This document shows, piece by piece, positions 56,950 through 63,995 of a stretch of DNA of 64,000 bases. How positions within the stretch are numbered: the stretch's first letter is position 1; the number at the start of each line of letters is the position of its first letter. The translations under genes were made by a program, and so were the position numbers. The notes below the pieces were generated by a model. That model was not told the origin of the DNA. It made no database searches and saw only the letters and a program-made list of their open reading frames with translations. Origin of the DNA: Oscillospiraceae bacterium (GTDB lineage: Bacteria > Bacillota > Clostridia > Oscillospirales > CAG-272); assembly GCA_015063685.1 (NCBI GenBank), contig SVTR01000001.1:117970-181969 (forward strand), read 5' to 3'.

Positions 56950-57283
56950 TGCCGTATGCCTCCTTCAGCTCCTCGATCAAACCTTCGAGAAGCTCTTTAT
57001 CATCCGCGTAGGAGTTGAACGAAGCTCCTTCGGTTCCGAGGTAGGTCTCGTATGCCTGATACAAGACATCTGGCATACCTACGAGGATTTCTACATCCTC
57101 TTCGTCGAAATCTTCTTCGAGCTTGTCGCAGATGTATCCGTGCAGTTCGCAGTAGCACGAGATCTTCCAATGCTCGTCGAACACCTCCTTCACACCTCTT
57201 CGCATCATATCGTGTTCGAATCCTTCAAACTCTTTCTTTACGCTCGCGATAACGCTGTCGAAAACGGTCATTGTTACGTCCAT
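56942..57283 (-). CDS. Unknown acidic protein, 113 aa
   Basis: VIASVKKEFEGFEHDMMRRGVKEVFDEHWKISCYCELHGYI, then acidic DKLEEDFDEEDVEILVG and helical segments to the end. The CYCELHGYICDKL part resembles small DUF3848-like accessory proteins of gut Clostridia, but I cannot confirm it. The start is near GGAGGAAG. Overlaps the next gene by 8 nt. Confidence 0.55.
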   Translation of the reverse strand: MDVTMTVFDSVIASVKKEFEGFEHDMMRRGVKEVFDEHWKISCYCELHGYICDKLEEDFDEEDVEILVGMPDVLYQAYETYLGTEGASFNSYADDKELLEGLIEELKEAYGNE

Positions 57284-57296
57284 TTTTTCTTCCTCC

Positions 57297-58256
57297 TTAA
57301 ACTTTCTTGGGTGCGTGAATCTTCTTTACAACGTCCTCTCGATAAATCGAGGAGTCCGTACCGTAAACATTTCTGATGGAGCATCCGTCGCCTCCATCTA
57401 CGGTTGCCGAGCGGATGAAACGAATCGGAAGTCTGACATCCTTTTCGAGCTGGAGTTCAAGGATGCTACCGCCTCCGCCCCAAGGATCGTACAAACCGCA
57501 CTTGGCTTTCTTGTCGATGAGGATATATCCGCAGTACGGACGTTTCTCCGCATCGTAAAAGTGTCCGTTTCTGTCTTGCAGTTTCAGCAACTCGTTCAGC
57601 TCGAAGATCTCCTCCAATGTCATTCGAGCAAGGAACGTCAGGATTCCCATATGAGAACCGTGATTGATGACCTCCTGTCGCATTGATTCAAGGAATCCCT
57701 TCGGGTCCTTGATGTCTCCCTCTCTCAGAGCCTTATTCAGCTCGGTCTTTGTGTAACCCTGCTGACGAGCAAGCCACACAATGCTCGCTCTGTCATTGAT
57801 GGTCTCGCCATATCGACCGTTATAGTGCGGATACACGCAGTTGAGAACGTAATCGTAATTGCCGTCTCCGGTATCTACGAAGATATTCACGCAGAACTCT
57901 TGCTTCAGGAAATGCTCATACGGATAATCAATGGAAACGAGCTCACGGATTTCATCCTTGATTTCATCCTCATCGTATGTCTCGGTCGGAGCTGCTGTTT
58001 CGATGCTTGCAACAACCGCTTCGAGCAGGTTGCTCTCGATTTCCCATTCCGCATCCTGATACCATTCAAACATCTTTTCGTAAAAGGTTTGCTCGGGATC
58101 TTCGGATGCCATAATCTCTTTCAGAGTGGAATCCTCCATCTCGTCTCGGTAGTCTGCGTAAATCTCCTCGTGGTAGTAGCCATCGGGCTTCTTCTGCCAA
58201 GCGCACATCTTGTTTTCGATGGTCTCTCTGACAATTTGCTTAATCAAGTCTGTCAT
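57297..58256 (-). CDS. Unknown protein, 319 aa (largest of the array)
   Basis: Acidic N-terminal helical region (DEMEDSTLKEIMASEDPEQTFYEKMFEWYQDAEW), a middle with FCVNIFVDTGDGNYDYVLN and RASIVWLARQQGYTKTELNKAL, and a C-terminal beta-rich part with RPYCGYILIDKKAKCGLYDPWGGGGSILEL. WLARQQGYTKTEL looks like an HTH-type helix pair. No catalytic motif recognised. AGGAGG precedes the ATG. Confidence 0.62.
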   Translation of the reverse strand: MTDLIKQIVRETIENKMCAWQKKPDGYYHEEIYADYRDEMEDSTLKEIMASEDPEQTFYEKMFEWYQDAEWEIESNLLEAVVASIETAAPTETYDEDEIKDEIRELVSIDYPYEHFLKQEFCVNIFVDTGDGNYDYVLNCVYPHYNGRYGETINDRASIVWLARQQGYTKTELNKALREGDIKDPKGFLESMRQEVINHGSHMGILTFLARMTLEEIFELNELLKLQDRNGHFYDAEKRPYCGYILIDKKAKCGLYDPWGGGGSILELQLEKDVRLPIRFIRSATVDGGDGCSIRNVYGTDSSIYREDVVKKIHAPKKV

Positions 58257-58270
58257 ATCTATTCCTCCTA

Positions 58271-58531
58271 TCAGTACGGGCTGTCGCCATCTACTATCTG
58301 GTCGAGCTGCTCCACGATCTCATTCGAGTCGATGAGGTCAGGCAGGAGCTTTTCGAGGTCTTGGATGAGTTCGACGAGCTTCGCGTATGCCTTGTCTCCA
58401 TTCCTGCTTATGTAACGGTAGTGCTTCCATTCTATTCCCTGATCCACCACAACCGGATTCTTCAGGAACGGGCTCTTACAACCGAAATGCTTTTTCAGGA
58501 TGGCTTCAAGATCTACAACTTTTTCTGACAT
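58271..58531 (-). CDS. Unknown small protein, 86 aa
   Basis: MSEKVVDLEAILKKHFGCKSPFLKNPVVVDQGIEWKHYRYI followed by a helical C-terminus (AKLVELIQDLEKLLPDLIDSNEIVEQLDQIV). GGAGG precedes the ATG. No family recognised. Confidence 0.57.
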   Translation of the reverse strand: MSEKVVDLEAILKKHFGCKSPFLKNPVVVDQGIEWKHYRYISRNGDKAYAKLVELIQDLEKLLPDLIDSNEIVEQLDQIVDGDSPY

Positions 58532-58541
58532 CTTCTACCTC

Positions 58542-58856
58542 CTATACCGTGTGGCTCGCAAGCCAAGTCAGGCACTCTGTTCTATCGGGAAACTCCTCTT
58601 CCCATTTATCAACGCCGTCGGTGACTATTCCTATCACTTCGATCCCGGTGTCGAACAGATACATTGCGGCAACTCTCTTGATGTTTCCGATTCTTTCGTA
58701 TGTAGCTTTGTCTTTAACTTCCTTGTACCAAGATCTGTCCTGATGGACGGTCCCGCATTCGGGGCAGACCCATATCGGTTCGCCCTGACTGTCAATTTGA
58801 ATCTTCTTGCCTACGAACTTGTCGCAGTCGGGGCAAACAGTAGCAAGTCTTACCAT
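58542..58856 (-). CDS. Zinc-ribbon protein, 104 aa
   Basis: N-terminal ribbon TVCPDCDKFVGKKIQID...IWVCPECGTVHQDRSW, then a helical and beta part (NIKRVAAMYLFDTGIEVIGIVTDGVDKWEE). It overlaps the upstream gene by 7 nt; AGGAGGTG lies before the ATG. Probably a small nucleic-acid or protein-binding factor; unknown. Confidence 0.6.
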   Translation of the reverse strand: MVRLATVCPDCDKFVGKKIQIDSQGEPIWVCPECGTVHQDRSWYKEVKDKATYERIGNIKRVAAMYLFDTGIEVIGIVTDGVDKWEEEFPDRTECLTWLASHTV

Positions 58857-59392
58857 TCCGCGCTCACCTCCTGCTCCACCTCATCAAAGGCATCTGCGAG
58901 AGTTTGCAGCATTTCGTCTATTTCATCTGCGTCTTTGACGAGCGTTCTGATGGAGGGGATGGCATCTCGGTTCGGGTTATTCGAATTGCTCTTCGCTTCC
59001 ACCCACATCTGAACGTGCTCTTCGGGATCGAATCCCTCGTAGTATTCACGAACTTCTCTGACGATGTTAGGAAAACGAACGTAGAAGCAAAAGTCTTCTC
59101 CAGCCGGGCTGCCCTGCTCGAACTCGATTCCTTCTTCACCTCTATGAACTACCCATCCAAGCTCTTCCGCCTTCTCGATGAGTGCCTTCACGAGCTGTTC
59201 TTGGCGTTCTTTCTCTTCGAGATCCTCTTTCACCTTCTCCTGATCTTCTACCCAGCCTTTTCTGTACTCGCCTGCCATAATGTCTGCGGTTCTTCTGTCA
59301 ACTCCCACCTTTTCGATCTTGCGATATACCTTTTCACGCTCGGCGGGATCGTGCTCGCATTCGAGCAGTTCCATAATCAAATCAGATAACAT
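58850..59392 (-). CDS. Acidic helical protein, first gene of module-B operon
   Basis: 180 aa: MLSDLIMELLECEHDPAEREKVYRKIEKVGVDRRTADIM, a coiled segment (DQEKVKEDLEEKERQEQLVKALIEKAEELGW) and a C-terminal part (EYYEGFDPEEHVQMWVEAKSNSNNPNRDAIPSIRTLVKDADEIDEML). The FDPEEHVxMWVEAK block is, from memory, a common small accessory protein of Clostridia mobile elements. AAAGGAGA precedes the ATG at 59392, downstream of a leader hairpin and the TTACCGAATGG motif. Confidence 0.65.
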   Translation of the reverse strand: MLSDLIMELLECEHDPAEREKVYRKIEKVGVDRRTADIMAGEYRKGWVEDQEKVKEDLEEKERQEQLVKALIEKAEELGWVVHRGEEGIEFEQGSPAGEDFCFYVRFPNIVREVREYYEGFDPEEHVQMWVEAKSNSNNPNRDAIPSIRTLVKDADEIDEMLQTLADAFDEVEQEVSAEW

Positions 59393-59438
59393 TTCCGCTA
59401 TCTCCTTTCTGCATATCCATTCGGTAACTGTTGCTGTT

Positions 59439-59462
59439 AAAAACAAGCGGTCTGCACCGCTC
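59439..59462 (-). terminator. Terminator-like hairpin in the module-B leader
   Basis: Minus strand AGCGGT-GCAG-ACCGCT followed by TGTTTTT, about 25 nt after the predicted transcription start and 45 nt before the first ATG. Its place between promoter and gene suggests attenuation or a short leader RNA. Confidence 0.6.
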
Positions 59463-59485
59463 CCGATGTGGATTTACTTTACTTT

Positions 59486-59513
59486 ATCTTACAACACCTA
59501 CCGCCTAAGTCAA
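59486..59513 (-). promoter_or_regulatory. Repeated promoter module B
   Basis: Minus strand TTGACT, 16-bp spacer, TAAGAT; 41-bp core identical to module D. Upstream AACGGAAACAGATAAT and GAAA/TTTTG tracts extend to about 59565, right after the stop codon of the 100-aa gene. Confidence 0.82.
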
Positions 59514-59562
59514 TAGGTTTTTCAAAAGTTTTCAAAAAAATTTCGAGATTATCTGTTTCCGT

Positions 59563-59865
59563 TTATGCGACATAATTTCTGCCGAATTCAACCAACTCTT
59601 CGTAGGTCTTGATCTCGGAGGAAAACAGGTTCGGCTTGTCTGTGATTCTCCAAACACCGCCCGTCTGGAAGACGTGCGCCGGGAACGGAAACGTCTTGGC
59701 TGCTTCAAGCACTTTTGCAAAAGATTCTCTTTCGAGAGCGCGGAACTCCTCGTTTGTCTTCGGGACATCGCACTTACCATCACCGGCATAACCGCTACAT
59801 TGCTGATAGTGGCGATCTTTGCGGTGATTCTTCCAATGCTTCATAGCCTGATCGTGATTCGACAT
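59563..59865 (-). CDS. Unknown protein, 100 aa
   Basis: MSNHDQAMKHWKNHRKDRHYQQCSGYAGDGKCDVPKTN..., then helical (RALERESFAKVLEAAKTFPFPAHVFQTGGVW). The basic His/Lys N-terminus with two Cys is unusual for the array. The stop is immediately followed by promoter module B. The start overlaps the upstream stop by one base (TAATG) with GGGAGG nearby. Confidence 0.56.
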   Translation of the reverse strand: MSNHDQAMKHWKNHRKDRHYQQCSGYAGDGKCDVPKTNEEFRALERESFAKVLEAAKTFPFPAHVFQTGGVWRITDKPNLFSSEIKTYEELVEFGRNYVA

Positions 59866-60464
59866 TACACCAATCCCTCCCCTCTTTCGAGAGTGGATAG
59901 CAGTTTCTTCAGGAGGTCATACAGTTCGTCTTCACTCTTGGTCTTAGTTGGAATCAGTTTGCAAGGCGACATATTCACGTCGTCGATAACGTGCAGGTCA
60001 TAATAGTCATCGTGCTCCACGAGCGACACCTGAACGAATCTTCCGTCGTTTGTTCCTCTGCCGACCATAATTACGTCGTACTTGGTAGTTCTATCTCCGC
60101 TGTCGGTTGGAGTGCCGCTTCCGAGGTCTTCGATAAGCGTTCTTGCAAATCTCGGTCCGACAAGGGCAACCGGTCCGCATTCTTCCCTTTTCTTATATTG
60201 CTCCCACGAGAGAGGGCTTTCGGGTTCGTCATCGTACCCGCGTTTCATCGCCCATCCCATCAGGTAATACAGGTAGCGGCTCCAAAGGTCGCTATCGTCT
60301 GCATCGGCAAGCACTACGTTTGCAAGCGTGATCCCGCTCTGTTCGAGCCATCCGAACTCGCGCTCTACTGTGCCGGTCGGACCGTCATCGTCGTATCCGT
60401 TGGTCTCAGCATTCCTGCTCGCAACCTTCTCGTCGAAATTGATTTCAGCAAACAGTCTTCTCAT
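59865..60464 (-). CDS. Unknown protein, 199 aa
   Basis: MRRLFAEINFDEKVASRNAETNGYDDDGPTGTV... with ADADDSDLWSRYLYYLMGWAMKRGYDDEPESPLSWEQYKKREECG and a C-terminal strand-rich part (YDVIMVGRGTNDGRFVQVSLVEHDDYYDLHVID). The last half reads as a compact alpha/beta fold. AAAAGGAG precedes the ATG at 60464. No family recognised. Confidence 0.58.
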   Translation of the reverse strand: MRRLFAEINFDEKVASRNAETNGYDDDGPTGTVEREFGWLEQSGITLANVVLADADDSDLWSRYLYYLMGWAMKRGYDDEPESPLSWEQYKKREECGPVALVGPRFARTLIEDLGSGTPTDSGDRTTKYDVIMVGRGTNDGRFVQVSLVEHDDYYDLHVIDDVNMSPCKLIPTKTKSEDELYDLLKKLLSTLERGEGLV

Positions 60465-60732
60465 TTGCTCTTCTCCTTTTCCAGTATTCATTCATTCTTT
60501 GCGAGGATTCCTCGCGGTGCCAACAGCCACAGCTTTTCTGCTTGCTGTGCTTGTAGGCAAAATGGTCTTTCCTCAGAACGACACGTTTGCCGCATCTACA
60601 TTCGCAGAGCCAATAGGTTCTGCCGTTCTCGGCATAGGCAAACCCTACGACTTTCAAAAAGCCGTAACGGTTGCCGGTTATGTCTATTATTCTGTGGTTG
60701 ACGGAAGCTCTTTTACGGGCTCGCTCTTCCAT
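60445..60732 (-). CDS. Phage-type zinc-binding protein (ITGNRYGFLKV...CxCxCG family)
   Basis: 95 aa. DITGNRYGFLKVVGFAYAENGRTYWLCECRCGKRVVLRKDHFAYKHSKQKSCGCWHREE is the classic pattern of a small phage family whose cysteines form an AP2/HNH-associated zinc knuckle (W-x-C-x-C-x-C-G and S-C-G-C). Such proteins probably bind DNA. The basic ends fit this. The ATG lies inside the end of the upstream gene with GAGG 10 nt away. Confidence 0.7.
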   Translation of the reverse strand: MEERARKRASVNHRIIDITGNRYGFLKVVGFAYAENGRTYWLCECRCGKRVVLRKDHFAYKHSKQKSCGCWHREESSQRMNEYWKRRRANEKTVC

Positions 60733-61280
60733 TTTCCATGCGCCTCGATTCTGTAATTTTTCAGTACGATTCTATCAGCCTTTTCAAGACCGAACAGTTT
60801 GCAAAGGAACTTCCATTCATCGAAAGTTCTGTCTTCGGGTTCCATAATGATAGGCTCCGTCGGCTCATCGCAGATAAACTCCATATCCTCCTGTCCGAAA
60901 TCAACGTAGCAGGTAAGGTTCCAATGGTTTCCCATTTCAAAATAGAATCCGTGCTTCTTGAATATGGAGTACAGGCCTCGGTAAACTTCCTTTTCGAACT
61001 TTCTGCCGTATTCTCCGTATGAGTTCATACAGGAGCAGAGCGGTCCTTCGAAGCTCATCGTCAGGAACTCACCGCAATAGTCAATGCACTTTCGCGGGTC
61101 TGCATTTTCAATCACGATGAGGTCGTTCGGGTCATTGTATGCGTAATGCCCGTTTCCGTCGTCCGTACTGTACGCCTTTCCGTTGAAATAGATGGTCGTA
61201 TCCATCCATATTTGCTTGTCGATCAAAAACTGTCGGATCTCATTCGCCAGCTTTTCGATCTGTTCAGGTGTCGGTTTCAT
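60687..61280 (-). CDS. Unknown protein, 197 aa
   Basis: MKPTPEQIEKLANEIRQFLIDKQIWMDTTIYFNGKAY..., middle with CIDYCGEFLTMSFEGPLCSCMNSYGEYGRKFEKEVYRGLYSIFKKHGFYFEMGNHWNLTCYVDF (a mixed alpha/beta domain) and a basic tail. The TTACCAAACGG motif and GGAG precede the ATG, after a leader with repeat copy A. No family recognised. Confidence 0.58.
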   Translation of the reverse strand: MKPTPEQIEKLANEIRQFLIDKQIWMDTTIYFNGKAYSTDDGNGHYAYNDPNDLIVIENADPRKCIDYCGEFLTMSFEGPLCSCMNSYGEYGRKFEKEVYRGLYSIFKKHGFYFEMGNHWNLTCYVDFGQEDMEFICDEPTEPIIMEPEDRTFDEWKFLCKLFGLEKADRIVLKNYRIEAHGKWKSEPVKELPSTTE

Positions 61281-61335
61281 ATCCGATATATTCTCCTTCC
61301 ATATCCGTTTGGTAACAACAAAGCCGCAGAGGGCT

Positions 61336-61440
61336 CAAATTTGCTGTTTACGGGTTTTTGTTTTCAGATGGGTATTTGGTGGTTCTCGCCGAGAAAACCT
61401 CGTGGCGAGAGTTTTGCAAGGTTTCCGAGGGTGTTTGAGG
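61336..61440. repeat. Diverged about 110-bp repeat, copy A
   Basis: Plus-strand order: GGGCTCAAATTTGCTGTTT...TGGGTATTTGGTGGT...TGGCGAGAGTTTTGCA. It shares the 15-bp word TGGGTATTTGGTGGT exactly with the copy inside the gene at 38560 (38983-39090). It lies upstream of the gene at 61280. Confidence 0.55.
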
Positions 61441-61459
61441 GTGTTTGAGAGGTCGCGGG

Positions 61460-61657
61460 TCAATACGCCTCGTTATAATAGATTCTGGGGTTCGAGGTCA
61501 CGTTGTAGATGTATGAGCCGCATCTGACGAGCAAGGCATTCTTTCCGTACACCTTACGCTTCATACCGTACACGTTGCCGCTTGCGCTGAAATTCGGATA
61601 TGCGGAGATCCCGATTTCTTCTCCGACCTTAACGGGCAAAAACTTCACTCTGCTCAT
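61460..61657 (-). CDS. Small basic protein, 65 aa
   Basis: MSRVKFLPVKVGEEIGISAYPNF... then YGMKRKVYGKNALLVRCGSYIYNVTSNPRIYY. Basic, beta-rich, resembling a small SH3/OB-like phage protein. AAAGGAGA precedes the ATG. Overlaps the upstream gene by 4 nt. Function unknown. Confidence 0.58.
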   Translation of the reverse strand: MSRVKFLPVKVGEEIGISAYPNFSASGNVYGMKRKVYGKNALLVRCGSYIYNVTSNPRIYYNEAY

Positions 61658-62079
61658 ACCGCTTTCTCCTTTTTACCTACAATGAGGCAGTCGTCTCTAC
61701 GTTCAAGAACCTCGTAATCATATTCTTGGGTGTAGAAGCCTTCGTGCTTCGGCGAGATCTTCTGGATTTCGTAATCGGGGTGAGCTTTCAGTATCTCTTC
61801 ATAGCCAACCTTGATGGCTTCGAGCATTTTCTGGTCCTCTCGCCTCCATTTCAGCTCATTCTTTCCATCGAGCCAGTCGGCAATGTAGTCAAGCGGCATA
61901 GCCACGATCCTTTCTACAAAGTCCTGAGCTATGATCGCTTCGAGACCAAAGCCGCTCCATAGGCGTTCGTACTCGTTCGCTTTCTTTCTCAGAGCGGGAT
62001 AATCGGGGTGCTCCGAGAAACTGTCTATCTTTTCGTTGAATCTCCTGAGAAATTCGTTCTGGTGCTGGGTGTGTACCAT
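61654..62079 (-). CDS. Unknown protein, 141 aa
   Basis: MVHTQHQNEFLRRFNEKIDSFSEHPDYPALRKKANEYERLWSGFGLEAII in outline, then QDFVERIVAMPLDYIADWLDGKNELKWRREDQKMLEAIKVGYEEILK. Helical, with two YE-type C-terminal segments. AAAGGAGT precedes the ATG at 62079; the upstream extension lies in the next gene. Confidence 0.57.
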   Translation of the reverse strand: MVHTQHQNEFLRRFNEKIDSFSEHPDYPALRKKANEYERLWSGFGLEAIIAQDFVERIVAMPLDYIADWLDGKNELKWRREDQKMLEAIKVGYEEILKAHPDYEIQKISPKHEGFYTQEYDYEVLERRDDCLIVGKKEKAV

Positions 62080-62120
62080 ATCTACTCCTTTCAATTCGTG
62101 GTGTCGTAGTAATCTTCTTT

Positions 62121-62498
62121 TTATTCCGTGAGAAAATCGTACATATCGTGCTCGATGAAGAAGAACATCGCCTCGCCACCGTCGTCCGTGATGTCTGCTT
62201 TTGGCGTCAGGTGGGACCGGCGTTTTGTGAGCTGGTCTATCAGGTTCTTTCTCCACTCATCATCTTCGTATGAGTCTTCGAGATACTTCTTGATCTCGTT
62301 CGGGTGGAACTGTGCTTTTCTGCGAAGGAAATCGGTGAGCTTGCACACCACCAAGTCCTTGCTGATTCTTACCACGTCAATAGCCTTTGAGTAATCTTCT
62401 CGGATCTCATCAAGCTCTATGTAGAAACTGGCGTCGATCTCATCATCTGCGATGTCGAAGGTGAAATCAATCACGCCTTTCAAATCAAACAATGTCAT
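62121..62498 (-). CDS. Unknown acidic protein, 125 aa
   Basis: MTLFDLKGVIDFTFDIADDEIDASFYIELDEIREDYSKAI... with HPNEIKKYLEDSYEDDEWRKNLIDQLTKRRSHL and ending EHDMYDFLTE. Mixed alpha/beta. AAAGGAGC precedes the ATG at 62498. It overlaps the next gene by 14 nt. No family recognised. Confidence 0.57.
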   Translation of the reverse strand: MTLFDLKGVIDFTFDIADDEIDASFYIELDEIREDYSKAIDVVRISKDLVVCKLTDFLRRKAQFHPNEIKKYLEDSYEDDEWRKNLIDQLTKRRSHLTPKADITDDGGEAMFFFIEHDMYDFLTE

Positions 62499-62709
62499 CG
62501 TCTCCGCTCCTTTCGTACAAGTATCCGTCCGCTCTGTAAAGTTCTCCACCCAATGCGTAGCAGACCATTCGCTTATCTCTCGTACCCACGCATACGGGGT
62601 ATCTGAAATTGCGGTTCGCTCTGCTGGATTCGAGAACCGATTCTTTCGCATCTTTCAGCAAAGCGAATCGCTTCCATCCTTTCGGTGTCAGTGCTATGTA
62701 GAAATCCAT
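62485..62709 (-). CDS. Small basic protein, 74 aa
   Basis: MDFYIALTPKGWKRFALLKDAKESVLESSRANRNF... with a C-terminal CYALGGELYRADGYLYERS. Beta/alpha pattern. AAAGGAGA precedes the ATG. Function unknown. Confidence 0.57.
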   Translation of the reverse strand: MDFYIALTPKGWKRFALLKDAKESVLESSRANRNFRYPVCVGTRDKRMVCYALGGELYRADGYLYERSGDDDIV

Positions 62710-62721
62710 ACCGCTCTCCTT

Positions 62722-63045
62722 TCAGTTCAGTGCCGAGAGGGCGGACATAGGGATAACTGCATCCCACTCCCAGCTCTCGTGTTCATCCATCAGGCGTCCG
62801 ATGATGTTGTCTGCGAACTCATCGCGGGAGCAGGTCTTGCGAACCTCTTCCCAGAGCCATCTCCACGTCAACTCAATAGGCTTCAGGTGGTCTTCCGGGA
62901 ACTCACGAGCAATGCCGGGGAATGCTGCGGGCTTGCACTCGTAGTAGTTCACTCCGTCCTCACCCTCTCCCATATCGACTACGATTGCTACGAAATTGTC
63001 GGGGGTTACTACCGTGTCATTCTTCTTGAACTTGAACTTTGCCAT
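62722..63045 (-). CDS. Unknown protein, 107 aa
   Basis: MAKFKFKKNDTVVTPDNFVAIVVDMGEGEDGVNYYECKPAAF in outline reads as an SH3/KOW-like barrel, followed by a Trp-rich helical half (ELTWRWLWEEVRKTCSRDEFADNIIG). AAAGGAGA precedes the ATG. No family confirmed. Confidence 0.58.
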   Translation of the reverse strand: MAKFKFKKNDTVVTPDNFVAIVVDMGEGEDGVNYYECKPAAFPGIAREFPEDHLKPIELTWRWLWEEVRKTCSRDEFADNIIGRLMDEHESWEWDAVIPMSALSALN

Positions 63046-63058
63046 ATCGTTTCTCCTT

Positions 63059-63232
63059 TCAATCGAAACAAGTGAATTCTTTTACTTCTTTTTCGGTGAT
63101 GCGGGTGCTCCACAGGAAACCGGGCTCCCATTTCGCATCCTGTTCCGCCTTGATCTCTTCGGCTCTTTTTCTGTCTTCCGAGCGACCAATCAGCTCGGTC
63201 CCGTATGGGCTATCCATATACACGTAGAACAT
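63059..63232 (-). CDS. Small protein, 57 aa
   Basis: MFYVYMDSPYGTELIGRSED then KRAEEIKAEQDAKWEPGFLWS and EKEVKEFTCFD. GGAG lies 6 nt before the ATG at 63232. It exactly fills the gap between two neighbours. The pattern of a strand, a charged helix and a short end occurs in many small element proteins; function unknown. Confidence 0.65.
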   Translation of the reverse strand: MFYVYMDSPYGTELIGRSEDRKRAEEIKAEQDAKWEPGFLWSTRITEKEVKEFTCFD

Positions 63233-63244
63233 TTCATTCTCCTT

Positions 63245-63409
63245 TCAAATTGCAAGCTCGATGCGGATGCTGTACCCGTAATCTTTCAGGTAATCCGCTC
63301 CGTACTTCTTAACGATTTCTGCGACTTTTTCTTCGGCTTCTGCCTGATCTTTGGCGAAGCCGAGGAGTTTCTTGAACTCCTCGTGCTTCCACAGGGACAA
63401 TGCAAACAT
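63245..63409 (-). CDS. Small protein, 54 aa
   Basis: MFALSLWKHEEFKKLLGFAKD then AEAEEKVAEIVKKYGADYLKD and YGYSIRIELAI. GGAGG lies 7 nt before the ATG at 63409; the longer frame enters the upstream gene. Similar length and layout to the 57-aa protein next to it. Function unknown. Confidence 0.6.
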   Translation of the reverse strand: MFALSLWKHEEFKKLLGFAKDQAEAEEKVAEIVKKYGADYLKDYGYSIRIELAI

Positions 63410-63423
63410 TTCTTTACCTCCGG

Positions 63424-63804
63424 TCAGTTCTGGTACACCTCGCACTGGTAGTTGTATCCGATCACAAATCTGAACTGAGGGAGCAACTTTGAGAGCTGGT
63501 GTGCCAACATTTCGTGGCACGTTCTGCCAGTCACTCCGTAGCTTGCTTCCGCTTCACCGTACTTCTTGACGGTTGCGATGAGCTCCTCGACCTTTCCTTC
63601 CTCGTTGGAGTTGAACCCCATATGTACTGACTTTCTTCTTTGGTTCGCGTAAAACTTTCCGTTTCTGGTATCCTTGTAAACCTGACACCACTTGCCCTCG
63701 ACCTCTTGCTGTCTCTCGATTTCGAGAAAATCTTTGCCGGTTCTTTCTTCCTCGTCGAACATCTTGTAGAGTTCCTCGTTGCTGATGATCTTGATTTCTG
63801 CCAT
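63424..63804 (-). CDS. Unknown protein, 126 aa
   Basis: MAEIKIISNEELYKMFDEEERTGKDFLEIE..., a basic beta-rich part (GKWCQVYKDTRNGKFYANQRRKSVHMG) and a helical segment (VEELIATVKKYGEAEASYGVTGRTCHEMLAHQLSKLL). AAAAGGAG precedes the ATG. The N-terminal part resembles small phage proteins with a bundle of acidic helices. No family recognised. Confidence 0.58.
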   Translation of the reverse strand: MAEIKIISNEELYKMFDEEERTGKDFLEIERQQEVEGKWCQVYKDTRNGKFYANQRRKSVHMGFNSNEEGKVEELIATVKKYGEAEASYGVTGRTCHEMLAHQLSKLLPQFRFVIGYNYQCEVYQN

Positions 63805-63827
63805 TTCTGTTTTCTCCTTTTCGTTTC

Positions 63828-63995
63828 TTATATACCCAAGCAGGTGATACCTGCGAGTTTACCGTTCTTGTACTGCACGTTGTAGAGGCGACCGTTCATT
63901 CTGAAGAATCTGTTCTTCCAGATGCCGTTTCCGCTTTCGTTCACGAACTCGCCCTGTGCTTCTATTCTTGCTGCTCTTGCTACCATTTCTTTCAT
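63828..63995 (-). CDS. Small basic protein, possibly truncated by the window edge
   Basis: At least 55 aa from the ATG at 63995: MKEMVARAARIEAQGEFVNE then NGIWKNRFFRMNGRLYNVQY and KNGKLAGITCLGI. The frame stays open to the edge, and no ribosome binding site can be seen before the ATGs at 63995 or 63986, so the true start may be outside the window. Function unknown. Confidence 0.5.
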   Translation of the reverse strand: MKEMVARAARIEAQGEFVNESGNGIWKNRFFRMNGRLYNVQYKNGKLAGITCLGI

